The notes under the pieces were generated by a model that had not been told where the DNA came from, searched no databases, and worked only from the letters and a program-made list of their open reading frames with translations. A DNA stretch of 64,000 nt. It comes from Candidatus Roseilinea sp. (lineage in GTDB: Bacteria > Chloroflexota > Anaerolineae > J036 > Brachytrichaceae). Of the stretch, positions 7,576-17,379 are shown one piece after another. The position numbers and the translations under genes were made by a program. How positions within the stretch are numbered: position 1 is the stretch's first letter; each line of letters starts with the position of its first letter. Where the stretch lies: NCBI GenBank assembly GCA_025998955.1, contig AP024676.1, forward strand, positions 1,922,001 through 1,986,000, in the 5' to 3' direction.

Positions 7576-8268
7576 TCAGCCGGCCCGGCGTGCGCATTGC
7601 ACCTCGACCAGCACATCGCCGGCGATGACGTAGATTCGGTCGCCCGGCGCCGGCCGCACCGATGCCGATCCGGTGAAGCTACCGAAAGCCGGCAGGATCA
7701 TGCGCCGCGGTCCAATGACGAAGCACGGCAGCCGTGCGCGCAAGCCCGCCCTGCCCCGAAGACGAATGCCGGGGTGCACATGGCCGGCCAGCACATAGCC
7801 GTTCGTCGCAGCATCCGGCGCATGACAGAAGACAAGAGGCAGCTCGACAATCGGCTCATCCTTGCAGATCATCTGCCATTCGAGCGGTGGATCGCCGGCA
7901 TGTCGGTCGTGGTTTCCTCTCACAACCATGAACTGCCTATGCGAATGTTCAGCACGCCACGCAGCAACCCGCGCCGTGACGTGATCCACCCGACCCTGGC
8001 GCGCATGCAACAGGTCACCCAGAAAGATCACGCGCGCGGCATCGGTGCGCGCAATGGCCTGTGAGAGACGCTGCAGGTCGTCTGACAATCCACCCTCCGG
8101 CGCTGCGATCCCCGCGGCGCGAAAGGCCGCCGTTTTGCCGAAGTGTGCGTCGGCCACAAGCAACGTGCTGCGTCGCGGCCAAAAGACCACCCGCTCGGGC
8201 AAGAGCTGCAACAACTCGCCGGCCACCGTCACGGTCGCCATCCCAACTTCCGACTCACTACTCACCAC
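7576..8268 (-). CDS. pdeM: Ligase-associated metallophosphoesterase (PdeM-like)
   Basis: 230 residues. Calcineurin-type phosphoesterase with the metal-binding motifs in order: DAHFG, GDLLH, RGNHD, then GHVHPG. This subfamily lies beside a DNA ligase and an Lhr-type helicase and is thought to take part in DNA end repair. Here it follows those two genes on the same strand, 22 bases after the helicase. The GTG start at 8268 adds nine residues encoded by a 7-base repeat array; the ATG at 8241 (MATVTVAGE), with GGAAG upstream, may be the original start. Confidence 0.88.
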   Translation of the reverse strand: MVSSESEVGMATVTVAGELLQLLPERVVFWPRRSTLLVADAHFGKTAAFRAAGIAAPEGGLSDDLQRLSQAIARTDAARVIFLGDLLHARQGRVDHVTARVAAWRAEHSHRQFMVVRGNHDRHAGDPPLEWQMICKDEPIVELPLVFCHAPDAATNGYVLAGHVHPGIRLRGRAGLRARLPCFVIGPRRMILPAFGSFTGSASVRPAPGDRIYVIAGDVLVEVQCARRAG

Positions 8269-8290
8269 CAGGTCACTCCACCACTCATCT
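8242..8290. repeat. Short heptamer array between helicase and pdeM
   Basis: Degenerate 7-base units (for example tccgact, cactact) fill the space between the helicase stop and the pdeM ATG. The resemblance between units is weaker than in the other arrays of this window. Confidence 0.4.
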
Positions 8291-10857
8291 CATGCTTCCA
8301 GCTGCGCCTGCATCTTGCGAATGCGGTCGAGCAACGTCTCGCTGCTGAGCTGTTCGCGCAAGCGGTCAACCATGAGCGGGAAGGCCAACGGCGTCGGCTT
8401 GGCCACGTCGAGCAGCGTGATGCGCCCGCGCGAGATGCGTTGCAAGGCGCGCGCCAGCCGGCTCTCCTCCAGTTGTCGCTCCAGCACCTCGCGCCGCGCC
8501 TGCATCAACAGCAGGTTATCAGGATCATATTTGCTGAACACCTCGTAGAACAGCGCGCCGGAGGCCTGCAGTTGCCGACTCGACTTGCGCCGACCGGGCA
8601 ATCCCTCGAAGATCAGCCCGGCGATGCGCGCCACCTCGCGGAACTGTCGCCGCGCTAATTCTGCCGCGTTCAAACTGGCCAGCAGATCTTCGGCCAGGTT
8701 GTCCGGGCTGAATAAGCTGCGCAGGGGCGAGGGCGCGCATTCCCCATGGGCCGGTTCTGTCGTGCGCCGCTCCTCGACATCTCCGCAGACCCAATCCACG
8801 CGGTCGGGCGAGAGCAGCTCGAAGCCGTAGTCATTGACGGCGAAAGAAAAGGAGATCGGGCGAATGCGCGACAGGCGATAGGCCACCAGGGCCGCCAGCC
8901 CCTCGTTGACAGCGCGGCCATCGAACGGAAAGAAGAACAGATGATGCCCTTCGCGCGTCTGAACGCGCTCGATCAGCAATTCAGCCGGCTCAGGCAGCTT
9001 GGAGCGCTGCGCCTGTAGCTCCAGCAGCGGGCGGACGAGCGCCATCTCCGCATCTGCGTAGCAACTGCGACGCGCCTGATCGAGCTTCTCGCGCAGGACA
9101 TGCGACAGCTCGGTGGAGAGCGGCATACGACTGCCCATCCAGCGCGGCACAGTCGCCCGCCTGCCTTCGGCGCGGCGCACCCAGGCGGTGTTGTCCTGTA
9201 GGCGCACAAACTCCAGCAGCCTTCCGGCGAAGCGGAAGCACTCGCCCGGCTTCAACCAGCTCACAAACGATTCTTCTACCGTGCCCAGCCGCCCCCCTCT
9301 GAGATATTGCACGTGGATGGAGGCCTCACTCACGATGGTGCCGATGGACAAGCGATGACGTTGCGCAATGGCGGGGTCGGCTACGCGATACACACCGTCG
9401 TCGCAAACGACGCGCCGGAATTCGGGATACGCGCTCAACGCGCGGCCGCCGCGCGTCACGAAGTCGAGCACCCATTGCCATTCGACATCGCTCAGGTCAC
9501 GGTATGAATACGCCGTGCGCACTTCCGCGAGCAGCGCTTCGCTGCGAAAGCCGCCTCCTGCGGCCACGGTGACCACGTGCTGCGCCAGCACGTCGAGCGG
9601 TTTGCTCAACGGCAATCGCGCCTCGATGCGCCCCTGCCGGATGGCGTCGCGCACAGCGGCAAACTCGATCAGCTCCAGCGCGTGGGTCGGCACACAGATC
9701 ACCCGGCTGGGCCGTCCGGGCGCGTGTCCGCTGCGGCCGGCGCGCTGCAACAACCGCGCCGTGCCCTTCGGGCTGCCCACCTGTAAGACGCAGTCCACCG
9801 GCGAAAAGTCCACCCCCAGGTCGAGCGACGATGTGCAGACCACCGCGCGAAGCCGACCTTCCTTCAACCCACGTTCGACGAACTCGCGCTCCGCCTTATC
9901 GAGCGAGCCGTGGTGAAGCGCGACCTGGCCGGCCCATTCGGGGCGCGCCTCTAGGATGGCCTGATACCACATCTCGGTCTGCGAGCGCGTATTGGTGAAG
10001 ATCAGCGTGCTGGCATTGGCTTCGATCGCCTCCAGGACGCGGGGCAGCATCACCAACCCCAGGTGGCCGGCCCACGGGAAGCGCTCCACCTGCTCCGGCA
10101 AAAGCGACTCGATGATCACCTCCTTAGGCAAGTCGGCGCAGATTAGGGTCGCGTCGGTGCTCTGCGCGCCCACCAGCGCACGCAGCGCCACGTCCAAGTT
10201 GCCCAGTGTCGCGCTCAACCCCCAGGTGCGCAGGCCGGGCTGCCAGCAGCGCAATCGCGCCAGCGCAAGCTCGGTTTGGGTGCCGCGCTTCGTGCCGAGC
10301 AGTTCGTGCCACTCGTCCACGATGACGTAGCGCAGGCCGGCGAAACGTTCACGGGCATCCGGCCAGCTCAGCATCAGCGATAGGCTCTCGGGCGTGGTGA
10401 CGAGGACGGTGGGCAAGCGCTCTTTTTGTTTGGCGCGCAGCGCCGTCGTCGTGTCGCCGGTGCGACGCTCGATAGTCCAACCCAAGCCCAGCGACTCCAC
10501 CGGCTCGCGCAGCGATTGCTCGGTATCGGCGGCCAGGGCGCGCAGGGGCGTCACCCATAGCACGCGCAGCGGTGGCGCAACGGCGCGGGCAGCGCGTCGG
10601 GCCGACCGATGGCGCGACGAGGCGTCGGTGGCCCCCGCCTCATCGGAGGCTTCGCGCTGTTCGGCCAACGCCTCGGCCAGCGGCCCAAGCCATGCGGCGT
10701 AGGTCTTGCCGGCGCCGGTGGATGCGTGAATGAGGCCGCTGCGGCCCTGCAAGCACGCGCGCCAGGCTTGACGCTGATAGTCGAACGGCTGCCACCCGCG
10801 CGCGGCAAACCATGCTTCTACACAAGCGAGGGCTGCTTCCAATCCTGCACTCAACAA
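8290..10857 (-). CDS. Ligase-associated DEXH helicase (Lhr family)
   Basis: 855 residues, typical for the family. Superfamily 2 motifs in order: ASTGAGKT (motif I), VDEWHELLGT (II), LSATLGN (III), FTNTRSQTE (IV), and LQRAGRSGH (VI), followed by the winged-helix and Lhr-specific C-terminal regions. It would unwind or translocate on DNA during repair together with the neighbouring ligase and phosphoesterase. The start is a TTG at 10857, 30 bases after the ligase stop; no ATG is available in frame nearby. The three genes form one minus-strand operon. Confidence 0.92.
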   Translation of the reverse strand: MLSAGLEAALACVEAWFAARGWQPFDYQRQAWRACLQGRSGLIHASTGAGKTYAAWLGPLAEALAEQREASDEAGATDASSRHRSARRAARAVAPPLRVLWVTPLRALAADTEQSLREPVESLGLGWTIERRTGDTTTALRAKQKERLPTVLVTTPESLSLMLSWPDARERFAGLRYVIVDEWHELLGTKRGTQTELALARLRCWQPGLRTWGLSATLGNLDVALRALVGAQSTDATLICADLPKEVIIESLLPEQVERFPWAGHLGLVMLPRVLEAIEANASTLIFTNTRSQTEMWYQAILEARPEWAGQVALHHGSLDKAEREFVERGLKEGRLRAVVCTSSLDLGVDFSPVDCVLQVGSPKGTARLLQRAGRSGHAPGRPSRVICVPTHALELIEFAAVRDAIRQGRIEARLPLSKPLDVLAQHVVTVAAGGGFRSEALLAEVRTAYSYRDLSDVEWQWVLDFVTRGGRALSAYPEFRRVVCDDGVYRVADPAIAQRHRLSIGTIVSEASIHVQYLRGGRLGTVEESFVSWLKPGECFRFAGRLLEFVRLQDNTAWVRRAEGRRATVPRWMGSRMPLSTELSHVLREKLDQARRSCYADAEMALVRPLLELQAQRSKLPEPAELLIERVQTREGHHLFFFPFDGRAVNEGLAALVAYRLSRIRPISFSFAVNDYGFELLSPDRVDWVCGDVEERRTTEPAHGECAPSPLRSLFSPDNLAEDLLASLNAAELARRQFREVARIAGLIFEGLPGRRKSSRQLQASGALFYEVFSKYDPDNLLLMQARREVLERQLEESRLARALQRISRGRITLLDVAKPTPLAFPLMVDRLREQLSSETLLDRIRKMQAQLEA

Positions 10858-10887
10858 AGGTGCATGATAACCAAGCCGGGCTGCGGC

Positions 10888-12570
10888 TCACCGCTCCTCC
10901 GGCAGCAGGGCGCAAATCGCGTCCAGCGTATCGGCGTCCTCGATGCGCTTGTCGTCGCGCAAGCGCAAGATGCGCGGAAAGCGCACGGCGATGCCGCTCT
11001 TGTGGCGCGCAGAACGTTGAATGCCCTCGAAGCCCAACTCGAACACCAACTGCGGCTTGACGGTGCGCACGGGCCCGAACTTCTCCAGCGTGTTGGCACG
11101 AATAAAAGCATCCACACGGCGGATCTCGGCGTCGGTGAGGCCGGAATAGGCTTTGGCGAACGGCACCAGGCGGCCGCCATTGCGCGGGTCGCCATCCCAC
11201 ACGGCAAAGGTGTAGTCGGTGAACAAGCTGGCGCGACGGCCGTGGCCGGCCTGAGCGTAGATCAGCACGGCGTCGGCGGTGTAGGGCGCCACCTTCCATT
11301 TCCACCAATCGCCGACGACGCGTCCTACCCCATAGGCGCTGTCCAGCCGCTTGAGCATCAGCCCTTCGGCGTCTCGCGCGCGGCTTTGGCGCTGCCATCG
11401 CCCTAACGCCTCCCACGACTCAGCTTCGACGATCGGCGAGAGCTTCAAGGCGGGCAAGCTGCGCTCGCCGACTAGCTGCTCCAGTTGCGCGCGCCGCCAT
11501 CGCAGCGGCCGATTGCGCACATCGTCGCCCGCGATCTCCAGCACATCGTATGCGAACAAGGCGACCGGCGTCTCGGACAAGACCTTCTTCGTCAGCGCTT
11601 TGCGACCGATGCGCGTTTGCAACTGAGCAAACGGCAAGATGCGCCCGCCTTTGAAGGGCATGATCTCGCCATCCAGCACGGTGCCGTCCGGCAGCGCGTC
11701 GCCGATGGCCGCGATCTCAGGGAAGCGCTCGGTCACCAGCTCTTCGCCGCGTGACCAGAGGAAGGTCTGCCCGCGCCGGCGGATGAGCTGAGCGCGAATT
11801 CCATCCCACTTCCACTCGGCTTGCCAATCGCGCCGGTCGCCCAGCGCAGCCTGGAGCGCCTCGGCGAAGGCCACCGAGTCGGCATCGAGCAATCGCCCGC
11901 GCTCATCGGTGGGCAGCTTGCTTTCCAGCGGGTAGGCGAGGAAGAACGGATAAGGCCGGCTGATGTCGGCATCGTCCACGTTCGACGCGACCAGCCTGCG
12001 AAAGAAGTCGGCCGTCGGTTGCCAATCGCCCATCAAGCGATGCGAGAGGGTCGTCTCATCCACGCCGCTCAGTTCGGCCAGGGCGCGAACGACGAGCTTC
12101 TGCGACACGCCGACGCGAAACGCGCCGGTGATCAGCTTATTCCATACCAACCGCTCGCGCGGCTCAAGCGACGCCCAGGCCGACACAACCGCGCGTCGCT
12201 TGTCCGTCTCATCCAGCGTGCGCAGCGGCAACAGCACCGCTTCGATCCATTCGGCCAGCGAACGCGATCCCGGCGTTGGGTCGGTCGCGTCCGAACGCAC
12301 ATCGAGCAGCGCGATCGTCTCGGCCAAATCGCCCACGGCGGCGTAACACTCCTCGAAGAGCCAATCGGGAATGCCGGCGGCCTCGGCAGACCAGGCGCGC
12401 AGGCTGGAGGTGGGCACGGCTTGGCGCGGCCGACGCCCGATGAGGAAGTAAACTGCCCACGCCGCATCGGCCGGCGGCGCATCGTGAAAGTAGCGCACCA
12501 TTGCCGCAACCTTTTCGTTGGTTTTGTTGGTTGCGTCCAGATCGGCGTAAAGCGCAGCGAATTCGCGCAT
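10888..12570 (-). CDS. ATP-dependent DNA ligase
   Basis: 560 residues. Seals nicks using ATP. The adenylation motif WKWDGIRAQ (lysine in KxDGxR) and downstream nucleotidyltransferase motifs (LDGEIM, EGLMLK, WWKWK) are intact, with a DNA-binding domain N-terminal and an OB-fold C-terminal. This is the ligase type found with a dedicated exonuclease, helicase and phosphoesterase. It is the upstream gene of the three-gene run; the exonuclease lies at 18239-19285 on the same strand but separated. The ATG start is well defined by the family N-terminus (MREFAALYADLDATNKTNEK). Confidence 0.93.
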   Translation of the reverse strand: MREFAALYADLDATNKTNEKVAAMVRYFHDAPPADAAWAVYFLIGRRPRQAVPTSSLRAWSAEAAGIPDWLFEECYAAVGDLAETIALLDVRSDATDPTPGSRSLAEWIEAVLLPLRTLDETDKRRAVVSAWASLEPRERLVWNKLITGAFRVGVSQKLVVRALAELSGVDETTLSHRLMGDWQPTADFFRRLVASNVDDADISRPYPFFLAYPLESKLPTDERGRLLDADSVAFAEALQAALGDRRDWQAEWKWDGIRAQLIRRRGQTFLWSRGEELVTERFPEIAAIGDALPDGTVLDGEIMPFKGGRILPFAQLQTRIGRKALTKKVLSETPVALFAYDVLEIAGDDVRNRPLRWRRAQLEQLVGERSLPALKLSPIVEAESWEALGRWQRQSRARDAEGLMLKRLDSAYGVGRVVGDWWKWKVAPYTADAVLIYAQAGHGRRASLFTDYTFAVWDGDPRNGGRLVPFAKAYSGLTDAEIRRVDAFIRANTLEKFGPVRTVKPQLVFELGFEGIQRSARHKSGIAVRFPRILRLRDDKRIEDADTLDAICALLPEER

Positions 12571-12632
12571 GGTCGGCTCCGGCCCGCATCATACGCGAGA
12601 GAAGGAGTGTCGGGGTGGCGGTGGGGTCGGGG

Positions 12633-12653
12633 CAACTCTAACTCTCAACTCAA
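12633..12653. repeat. Three heptamer units upstream of the P450
   Basis: caactct, aactctc and aactcaa follow each other with period 7 just before the P450 gene, in a divergent promoter region of only about 100 bases. Short member of the heptamer arrays found elsewhere in the window. Confidence 0.4.
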
Positions 12654-12672
12654 TGGCACAATTGGCGTCGAG

Positions 12673-14040
12673 ATGACCACGCTTCCATCTTCTCTGGCTC
12701 AAGCGAAGTCTGCGCCCGGGCCGGTCGGCTTGATCAACGGCCTGCGCAACCTACGCGCTTTTCAGACCGACATTCTCGGTTTCCTCACGCGCCTCGCACG
12801 CGAGTATGGCGACTTCACACAGTTCAGCTTTGGCCCGTTTCGCATGTATTTTGCCAATCATCCTGACCTCATCCACCAGGTGCTGGTCGAAGACGCAGCC
12901 AAGTACCACAAGACAAAGCTGACCAAAGAATTGCTGCGACCATCGCTGGGCAATGGCTTGTTGGTCAGCGACGGCGAGCTATGGAAGCGCCAGCGCAAGC
13001 TCATTCAGCCGGCTTTTCACGCGGCGCGCATCGCGGCCTATGCCGAAACGATGACGGCCTACACCGAACGCGCCATCGGCGAATGGCAGCCGGGCCAAAC
13101 ACGCGACATCGCCCACGACATGATGTCACTCACGCTCGATATCGTCATCAAGACATTGTTCGGCGAACAGCTCACGCCCCAAGAGCGCGAAGACATCGGC
13201 CGCGCGGTGGACATCGGCCAGAGACAAGTGGGCCAAGCGTTCAAGACAATCATTCGCACGCCCAATTGGCTGCCCACACCAGCCCGTCGCGAAGGCGACT
13301 GGGCGATGGGGAAGATCAACGCCGTCATCGCGCGCTTCATTGCGCATTATCGCCAAACCGGCCAAGACCGCGGCGATTTGCTCTCGATGATGCTGGCCGC
13401 AGTGGACGAAGCCGGCAGCATGAGCGACGCCCAGGCGCGCGACGAAGCCTTCACGCTGATCGTGGCCGGCCACGAGACCACGGCGAACACGCTCACGTGG
13501 GCATGGTATCTACTCTCGCGACATCCACAGGCCGAAGCTGCGCTGCATGCCGAGCTGGATGAAACACTCGGCGGGCGCGCACCGACGTTCGAGGATTTAC
13601 CGCGTTTGCCATTCACCGAAGCGATCATCAAAGAAACTTTACGCTTGTATCCAGCGGCCTATATCACTTCGCGCGAGCCGCAAGAAGATGTGCGCATCGG
13701 CGACTATCCCGTAGCAAACGGCAGCACCGTGTTGGTGTCGCCCTACGTCACGCATCACGACCCGCGCTGGTTCGACGCGCCGGAGCAGTTCATGCCAGAG
13801 CGCTGGCTTGGCGACTTGGAGAAGCGATTGCCGAAGTTCGCCTACTTCCCCTTCGGCGGCGGGCCGCGCATCTGCATCGGCAACGCCTTCGCGCTCATGG
13901 AGGCGCGACTGATCCTGGCGACGATCGCGCAGCACTTCCAGCTGGCGCTCGCACCGGGGCACCACGTGACGCTCGATCCGTTAGTCACGCTGCGCCCGAA
14001 GCACGGTATGCACATGGTGGTGCAAGCGCGCCACGAGTGA
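12673..14040 (+). CDS. Cytochrome P450
   Basis: 455 residues from the ATG at 12673 (the frame is open much further upstream, but that is antisense to the ligase gene). P450 landmarks: oxygen-activation helix AGHETTAN, ExxR in KETLRLYP, and the haem-ligand loop FGGGPRICIGNAF with the proximal cysteine. It resembles bacterial relatives of fatty-acid or terpenoid hydroxylases; the substrate cannot be told. No ferredoxin or reductase gene is adjacent. Its last 60 bases overlap the 3' end of the convergent CSLREA gene. Confidence 0.93.
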   Translation: MTTLPSSLAQAKSAPGPVGLINGLRNLRAFQTDILGFLTRLAREYGDFTQFSFGPFRMYFANHPDLIHQVLVEDAAKYHKTKLTKELLRPSLGNGLLVSDGELWKRQRKLIQPAFHAARIAAYAETMTAYTERAIGEWQPGQTRDIAHDMMSLTLDIVIKTLFGEQLTPQEREDIGRAVDIGQRQVGQAFKTIIRTPNWLPTPARREGDWAMGKINAVIARFIAHYRQTGQDRGDLLSMMLAAVDEAGSMSDAQARDEAFTLIVAGHETTANTLTWAWYLLSRHPQAEAALHAELDETLGGRAPTFEDLPRLPFTEAIIKETLRLYPAAYITSREPQEDVRIGDYPVANGSTVLVSPYVTHHDPRWFDAPEQFMPERWLGDLEKRLPKFAYFPFGGGPRICIGNAFALMEARLILATIAQHFQLALAPGHHVTLDPLVTLRPKHGMHMVVQARHE

Positions 14041-15564
14041 GCGGCGCACCACTGGCAAAAAGATCCGAGGCGACGCCGGAGCTTCCGCAGCGCCGATATC
14101 GCACACCGCAAGGCCATCGCCATTGCCGTCTGTCGGCCGCGCGATGCCGTTTTGCGATTGGTTGTTGATCGGAGGCGCGGCACACGAAATGTTGTCGCCG
14201 GCGTCGATCGCTGGGCTACTGGTGTTGAGTGGGAAATACGCCGGTGCGCCGGTCAGATTGCCCAAGTCAGGATCGACGCCGACTCGATTGCCGTTGCTGT
14301 TGGTCAAGTTGCAGGCATTTGGGCCGGTGCTTTTGATCAACGTATGGAATGCAGCGAGGCTTGAGGTTGGGCCGCCGCTTGCGCAGTCTTTGCCGGCTGC
14401 ACTGTTGGCAATGATGGTGTTCTGAAGCGTTGCGCTGCCAGAGTTGCTGAGGCCGCCCCCACTAACATCTGCACTGTTGCCCGAGAGCGTGGCGTTGACG
14501 ACAGTTAACGTTCCAGCGGCGTTGGCAATTCCCCCGCCGGCAACATTGGCGCGATTATCGGCAAAGGTGCTGTTGCCCACCAGCGCTTCACTCGACCCAG
14601 CGTTGTAGATGCCACCACCACTGTGAAGCGCGATGTTCGACACAACAGCGCTCCTGGAAAGGGCCAAACCACCTGCGCTGCCACTGTATATGCCTCCCCC
14701 AAACGTTGCGCGATTGGCGTCTACGATGCTGCGACTCACCGATGCTGTGCCTTCGTTGTAGAGCGCGCCGCCTTCGCTGCTGGCCTGGTTGCGATCGAAC
14801 GTGACTGTGTTCACGGTCAGCGCGCCGAAGTTGGCGATGCCGCCGCCGTCTGCGGAGGCTGTGTTGGCAGAGATGGCGCTGTTGTTCACTGTGAGCGAAC
14901 CAGCATTCCACAGGCTACCACCGTTGTTATCCGTCGTGTTCCCCGTGAAGGCGCTGTTATCCACGCTGACCACACCGCCGGCATAGTTCGCCAGTGCCCC
15001 GCCGCCGTTGGACGCACGATTCGACGAGAACGTGCTGTTGGCGATGTTCAGTGTGGCGCCACTGAAATTGGCAATGCCCCCGCCCGCTGCCGCAGCATTA
15101 TTCGAGAAGGTCGCATTCCTCACCGTAAGCGTCCCAAAATTGGCCACGCCGGCGCCATCGGCGCTGATACTCGCGTCGGTGATCGTCAAGTTTTGCAGCG
15201 TTAGATTCGCGCCAACCCTCACCCACAGCAATCGTCCGGCACTTTGGCCGCTGAGGGTGATGTTCCCACCACCGTCAATCATCAGCGTGCCGGCTGTGCT
15301 CGCAGCCACAATTTGCGGCAAGCTGCCGACAGGTGCAATTGTCCCGCTCGCGCTGAAGGTAATCGTATCGTCTGCTGGCGTGTTATTGGCGACATGAATC
15401 GCATCGCGCAGCGAACAATGTGCTGCGTCACAGACAGAGTCGAACACATCATTCAGGCTGTTGACCACAAGCGATGCCGCGTTCGCCGGACGAACCGGTG
15501 CACCCATTGCCAGCGCGACACACCAGGCCAAAGCCATAAAGAAACGAAGGGCGAAATCTTTCAC
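13981..15564 (-). CDS. Secreted CSLREA beta-helix protein
   Basis: 527 residues. Signal peptide (cleavage near PANA-AS), then VVNSLNDVFDSVCDAAHCSL with the CSLRDAI motif, followed by many repeats of the GGGIANFG / LTVNNSTFSGN type that form a right-handed parallel beta-helix. Near the C-terminus NTSSPAIDAGD and RPTDGNGDGLAVCDIGAAE form the choice-of-anchor Q type domain. It then reads FLPVVRR, a terminal tail seen on secreted proteins of this group, but continues 23 more residues into the P450 gene. Probably cell-surface; the ligand is unknown. Confidence 0.85.
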   Translation of the reverse strand: MKDFALRFFMALAWCVALAMGAPVRPANAASLVVNSLNDVFDSVCDAAHCSLRDAIHVANNTPADDTITFSASGTIAPVGSLPQIVAASTAGTLMIDGGGNITLSGQSAGRLLWVRVGANLTLQNLTITDASISADGAGVANFGTLTVRNATFSNNAAAAGGGIANFSGATLNIANSTFSSNRASNGGGALANYAGGVVSVDNSAFTGNTTDNNGGSLWNAGSLTVNNSAISANTASADGGGIANFGALTVNTVTFDRNQASSEGGALYNEGTASVSRSIVDANRATFGGGIYSGSAGGLALSRSAVVSNIALHSGGGIYNAGSSEALVGNSTFADNRANVAGGGIANAAGTLTVVNATLSGNSADVSGGGLSNSGSATLQNTIIANSAAGKDCASGGPTSSLAAFHTLIKSTGPNACNLTNSNGNRVGVDPDLGNLTGAPAYFPLNTSSPAIDAGDNISCAAPPINNQSQNGIARPTDGNGDGLAVCDIGAAEAPASPRIFLPVVRRSLVARLHHHVHTVLRAQRD

Positions 15565-15618
15565 GTTTAGTCAAAAGGATAGATGGGTAGGCGAAGGCAT
15601 TCCCTTCGCCTACCCTAA

Positions 15619-15903
15619 TCAACGAACAACTAGCGGCAGTTGCGATTTCCACTGCGGGTCACCGTACCAAAAGCCGGCGATCAGCGAGAAGCTCCCGCCG
15701 GCGCTGTTGCCAGCCGAAGATTGGCCAATGGTACCGTGCAGGGTAAATGTGCCGCCGCTGCTCTGGCCACCTCCGGTAGCAATGACAGACCGGATTAACG
15801 CAGGCGCCTCAACCGCAGCCCGCACATTCGCCGAAACCGGAGCGCCGAGCACCATCAGCCCAATCAACAGCATCGCCAGAATGCAAATCGTTTTGGCAGA
15901 CAT
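15619..15903 (-). CDS. Small secreted protein ending in LPLVVR
   Basis: 94 residues: signal peptide (to about PVSANVRA), then a glycine- and serine-rich segment GGQSSGGTFTLHGTIGQ...GGSFSLIAGFWYGD, a short beta unit seen at the ends of larger secreted proteins. It finishes with SQLPLVVR. The resemblance of this tail to that of the neighbouring beta-helix protein suggests a shared sorting or anchoring signal. It may be a stand-alone miniature or a cut-down version of a longer protein. Confidence 0.65.
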   Translation of the reverse strand: MSAKTICILAMLLIGLMVLGAPVSANVRAAVEAPALIRSVIATGGGQSSGGTFTLHGTIGQSSAGNSAGGSFSLIAGFWYGDPQWKSQLPLVVR

Positions 15904-15918
15904 GGGCAGCCTCCTGCA

Positions 15919-17021
15919 CTAGTAGACCAGCACGACGATGCTGCCGTTTTCACGTGTGCCGTCTGTGAGAAATCGCCTGCACACCAGCTTTCTCGAGAAA
16001 TCAGGCTCAGAAATAGGTGCAGGAACGCATGTAGCAAACCGCGGCTCGGATGTATTCGCCATCGCCACATAGTAGCGACTGTTGACGATAAAGCCAAAAT
16101 CAATCACGCAGGCGTTGAAGGTGTCGCTCCACGCAATCGTCACCGAGGGCGGCGAGGCAGGCGATACGGGAACAATAGAGACGAAACTGCGTGAAATGGA
16201 CGAGGCTGGCGAGCTGCAGTTTGCAACCACGCCCGCCTTGATCAACCCGTTCGCGCTGGCCGATTGGGCGATGCTATTCGTCTGCGCTTGCAACAGCGGT
16301 CGCGTTGCGACTGTGTTGTACACCTCCCACGTGCCATTATTCAGGTTAGGACTGGCCACATTATCCGGGTTCGGGTTATACGTCGTCCACGCGCGAAACG
16401 CTCCTGCGGTTGCGTAGCCGTAGAACGGCAGACCCGCCGGCGCAACGGTATTGATATACATCCCACCATAGCTTGTGTCGGCTGCGCCGAAATCGGCATT
16501 GATGCCGAAGACCTCTCTGCTGGAGATACTATACGTGCGGCCAATGCCGACGAACTGGCCGGCCTGATCGGTATACACACCGGGTAGCGCGTTGGCCACC
16601 GGCGCTGCCCTCACCGGCTGCGCGGGGCCAGGGTGGTGAAACTTGGATCGCCGCTTTTGCGCACCCGCACTTCCAGATAGGTCTGCTGTTGCCAGAACGG
16701 ATTGCCAAAGTCGAGCTGCACAGTGAAGATGCCGTTGCTCACCGCAACATTATTCAAGGCGACGGTCGCGCCGATCTGGACGCCGGCGGCGGCGTCGTCG
16801 AACAAGGCAAACTCAAAATCGTAGGCGCCGTTGGCCGGCGTGGTGCCATCGTTGAGCCGCCCCTGGTAGGTGAACACTGTACCCACTGCGGCTGCAGCTT
16901 CGGCCTGAGGCGACCTTGGCGGCGAGGCTTGTACCCGCCCCAGCGGCATGAATGTATTCACAAGGCTGATCACGAGCGCCAGCCCACCGGTTACTGAGGC
17001 AAGTGAAGGTTGAAGTTTCAT
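15919..17021 (-). pseudogene. Secreted protein of unknown function, frameshifted
   Basis: Starts at the ATG at 17021 with an AAGGAG ribosome site. The N-terminal 136 residues hold a signal peptide and a beta-domain (VFTYQGRLNDGTTPANGAYD...FALFDDA), then end at a premature TGA after TTLAPRSR. The next frame continues immediately from 16614 as VRAAPVANALPGVYTDQAGQ and runs 231 residues to a TAG at 15919. A single missing base near 16615-16620 (restoring LAPRQPVRAAP) would join the two. The C-terminal part is beta-rich and serine/threonine-rich. Either a recent pseudogene or a consensus error. Confidence 0.7.
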
Positions 17022-17379
17022 GGCACGCTCCTTTTGCTCTTATCTTGTTGCTTGGCTACGAAGAAGAGATTAATCACGCTGTCAGATAAGTTCAAGTCAA
17101 AGCAACTGTTGAGTGCGTCCGTCAAGATGATTATTGCCTCGATCATCTGGCTGGCATACTGCATGATCATGACGCCCAGCACGCTTTACGCATCAACTCT
17201 GGGAGCAAAGTGGCAGATTGTGGCAACTGCTGCTTCACGCTCCGGAAAGTCTGCAAGTGGGTTGGCCAGCGCCACAAACGCATCTTCTAGTCTCAGTCGT
17301 TGAAAGCGTTGACATATTCTGTTCGACAGCAGCACCTAAAGCCTTGTGAGGGCTTGAGGCGCTTCGGCGATCAGCCTGA
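17022..17379. other. Region without a convincing gene
   Basis: About 360 bases, somewhat AT-richer than its surroundings. A minus-strand stretch near 17215-17305 (RLRLEDAFVALANPLADFPE to TAA) reads like the end of a protein but has no start and no recognisable family. A plus-strand frame at 17010-17303 is low-quality. I call neither. Confidence 0.4.

Noticed and set aside
11821-12672. Long in-frame upstream extension of the P450 gene (open to 11821)
   Set aside because: The extension is antisense to the DNA ligase gene, has no P450 or other family resemblance, and the family N-terminus begins at 12673.
17010-17303. Plus-strand ORF of 97 codons
   Set aside because: No family resemblance and no ribosome site; its start overlaps the promoter region of the divergent secreted-protein gene.
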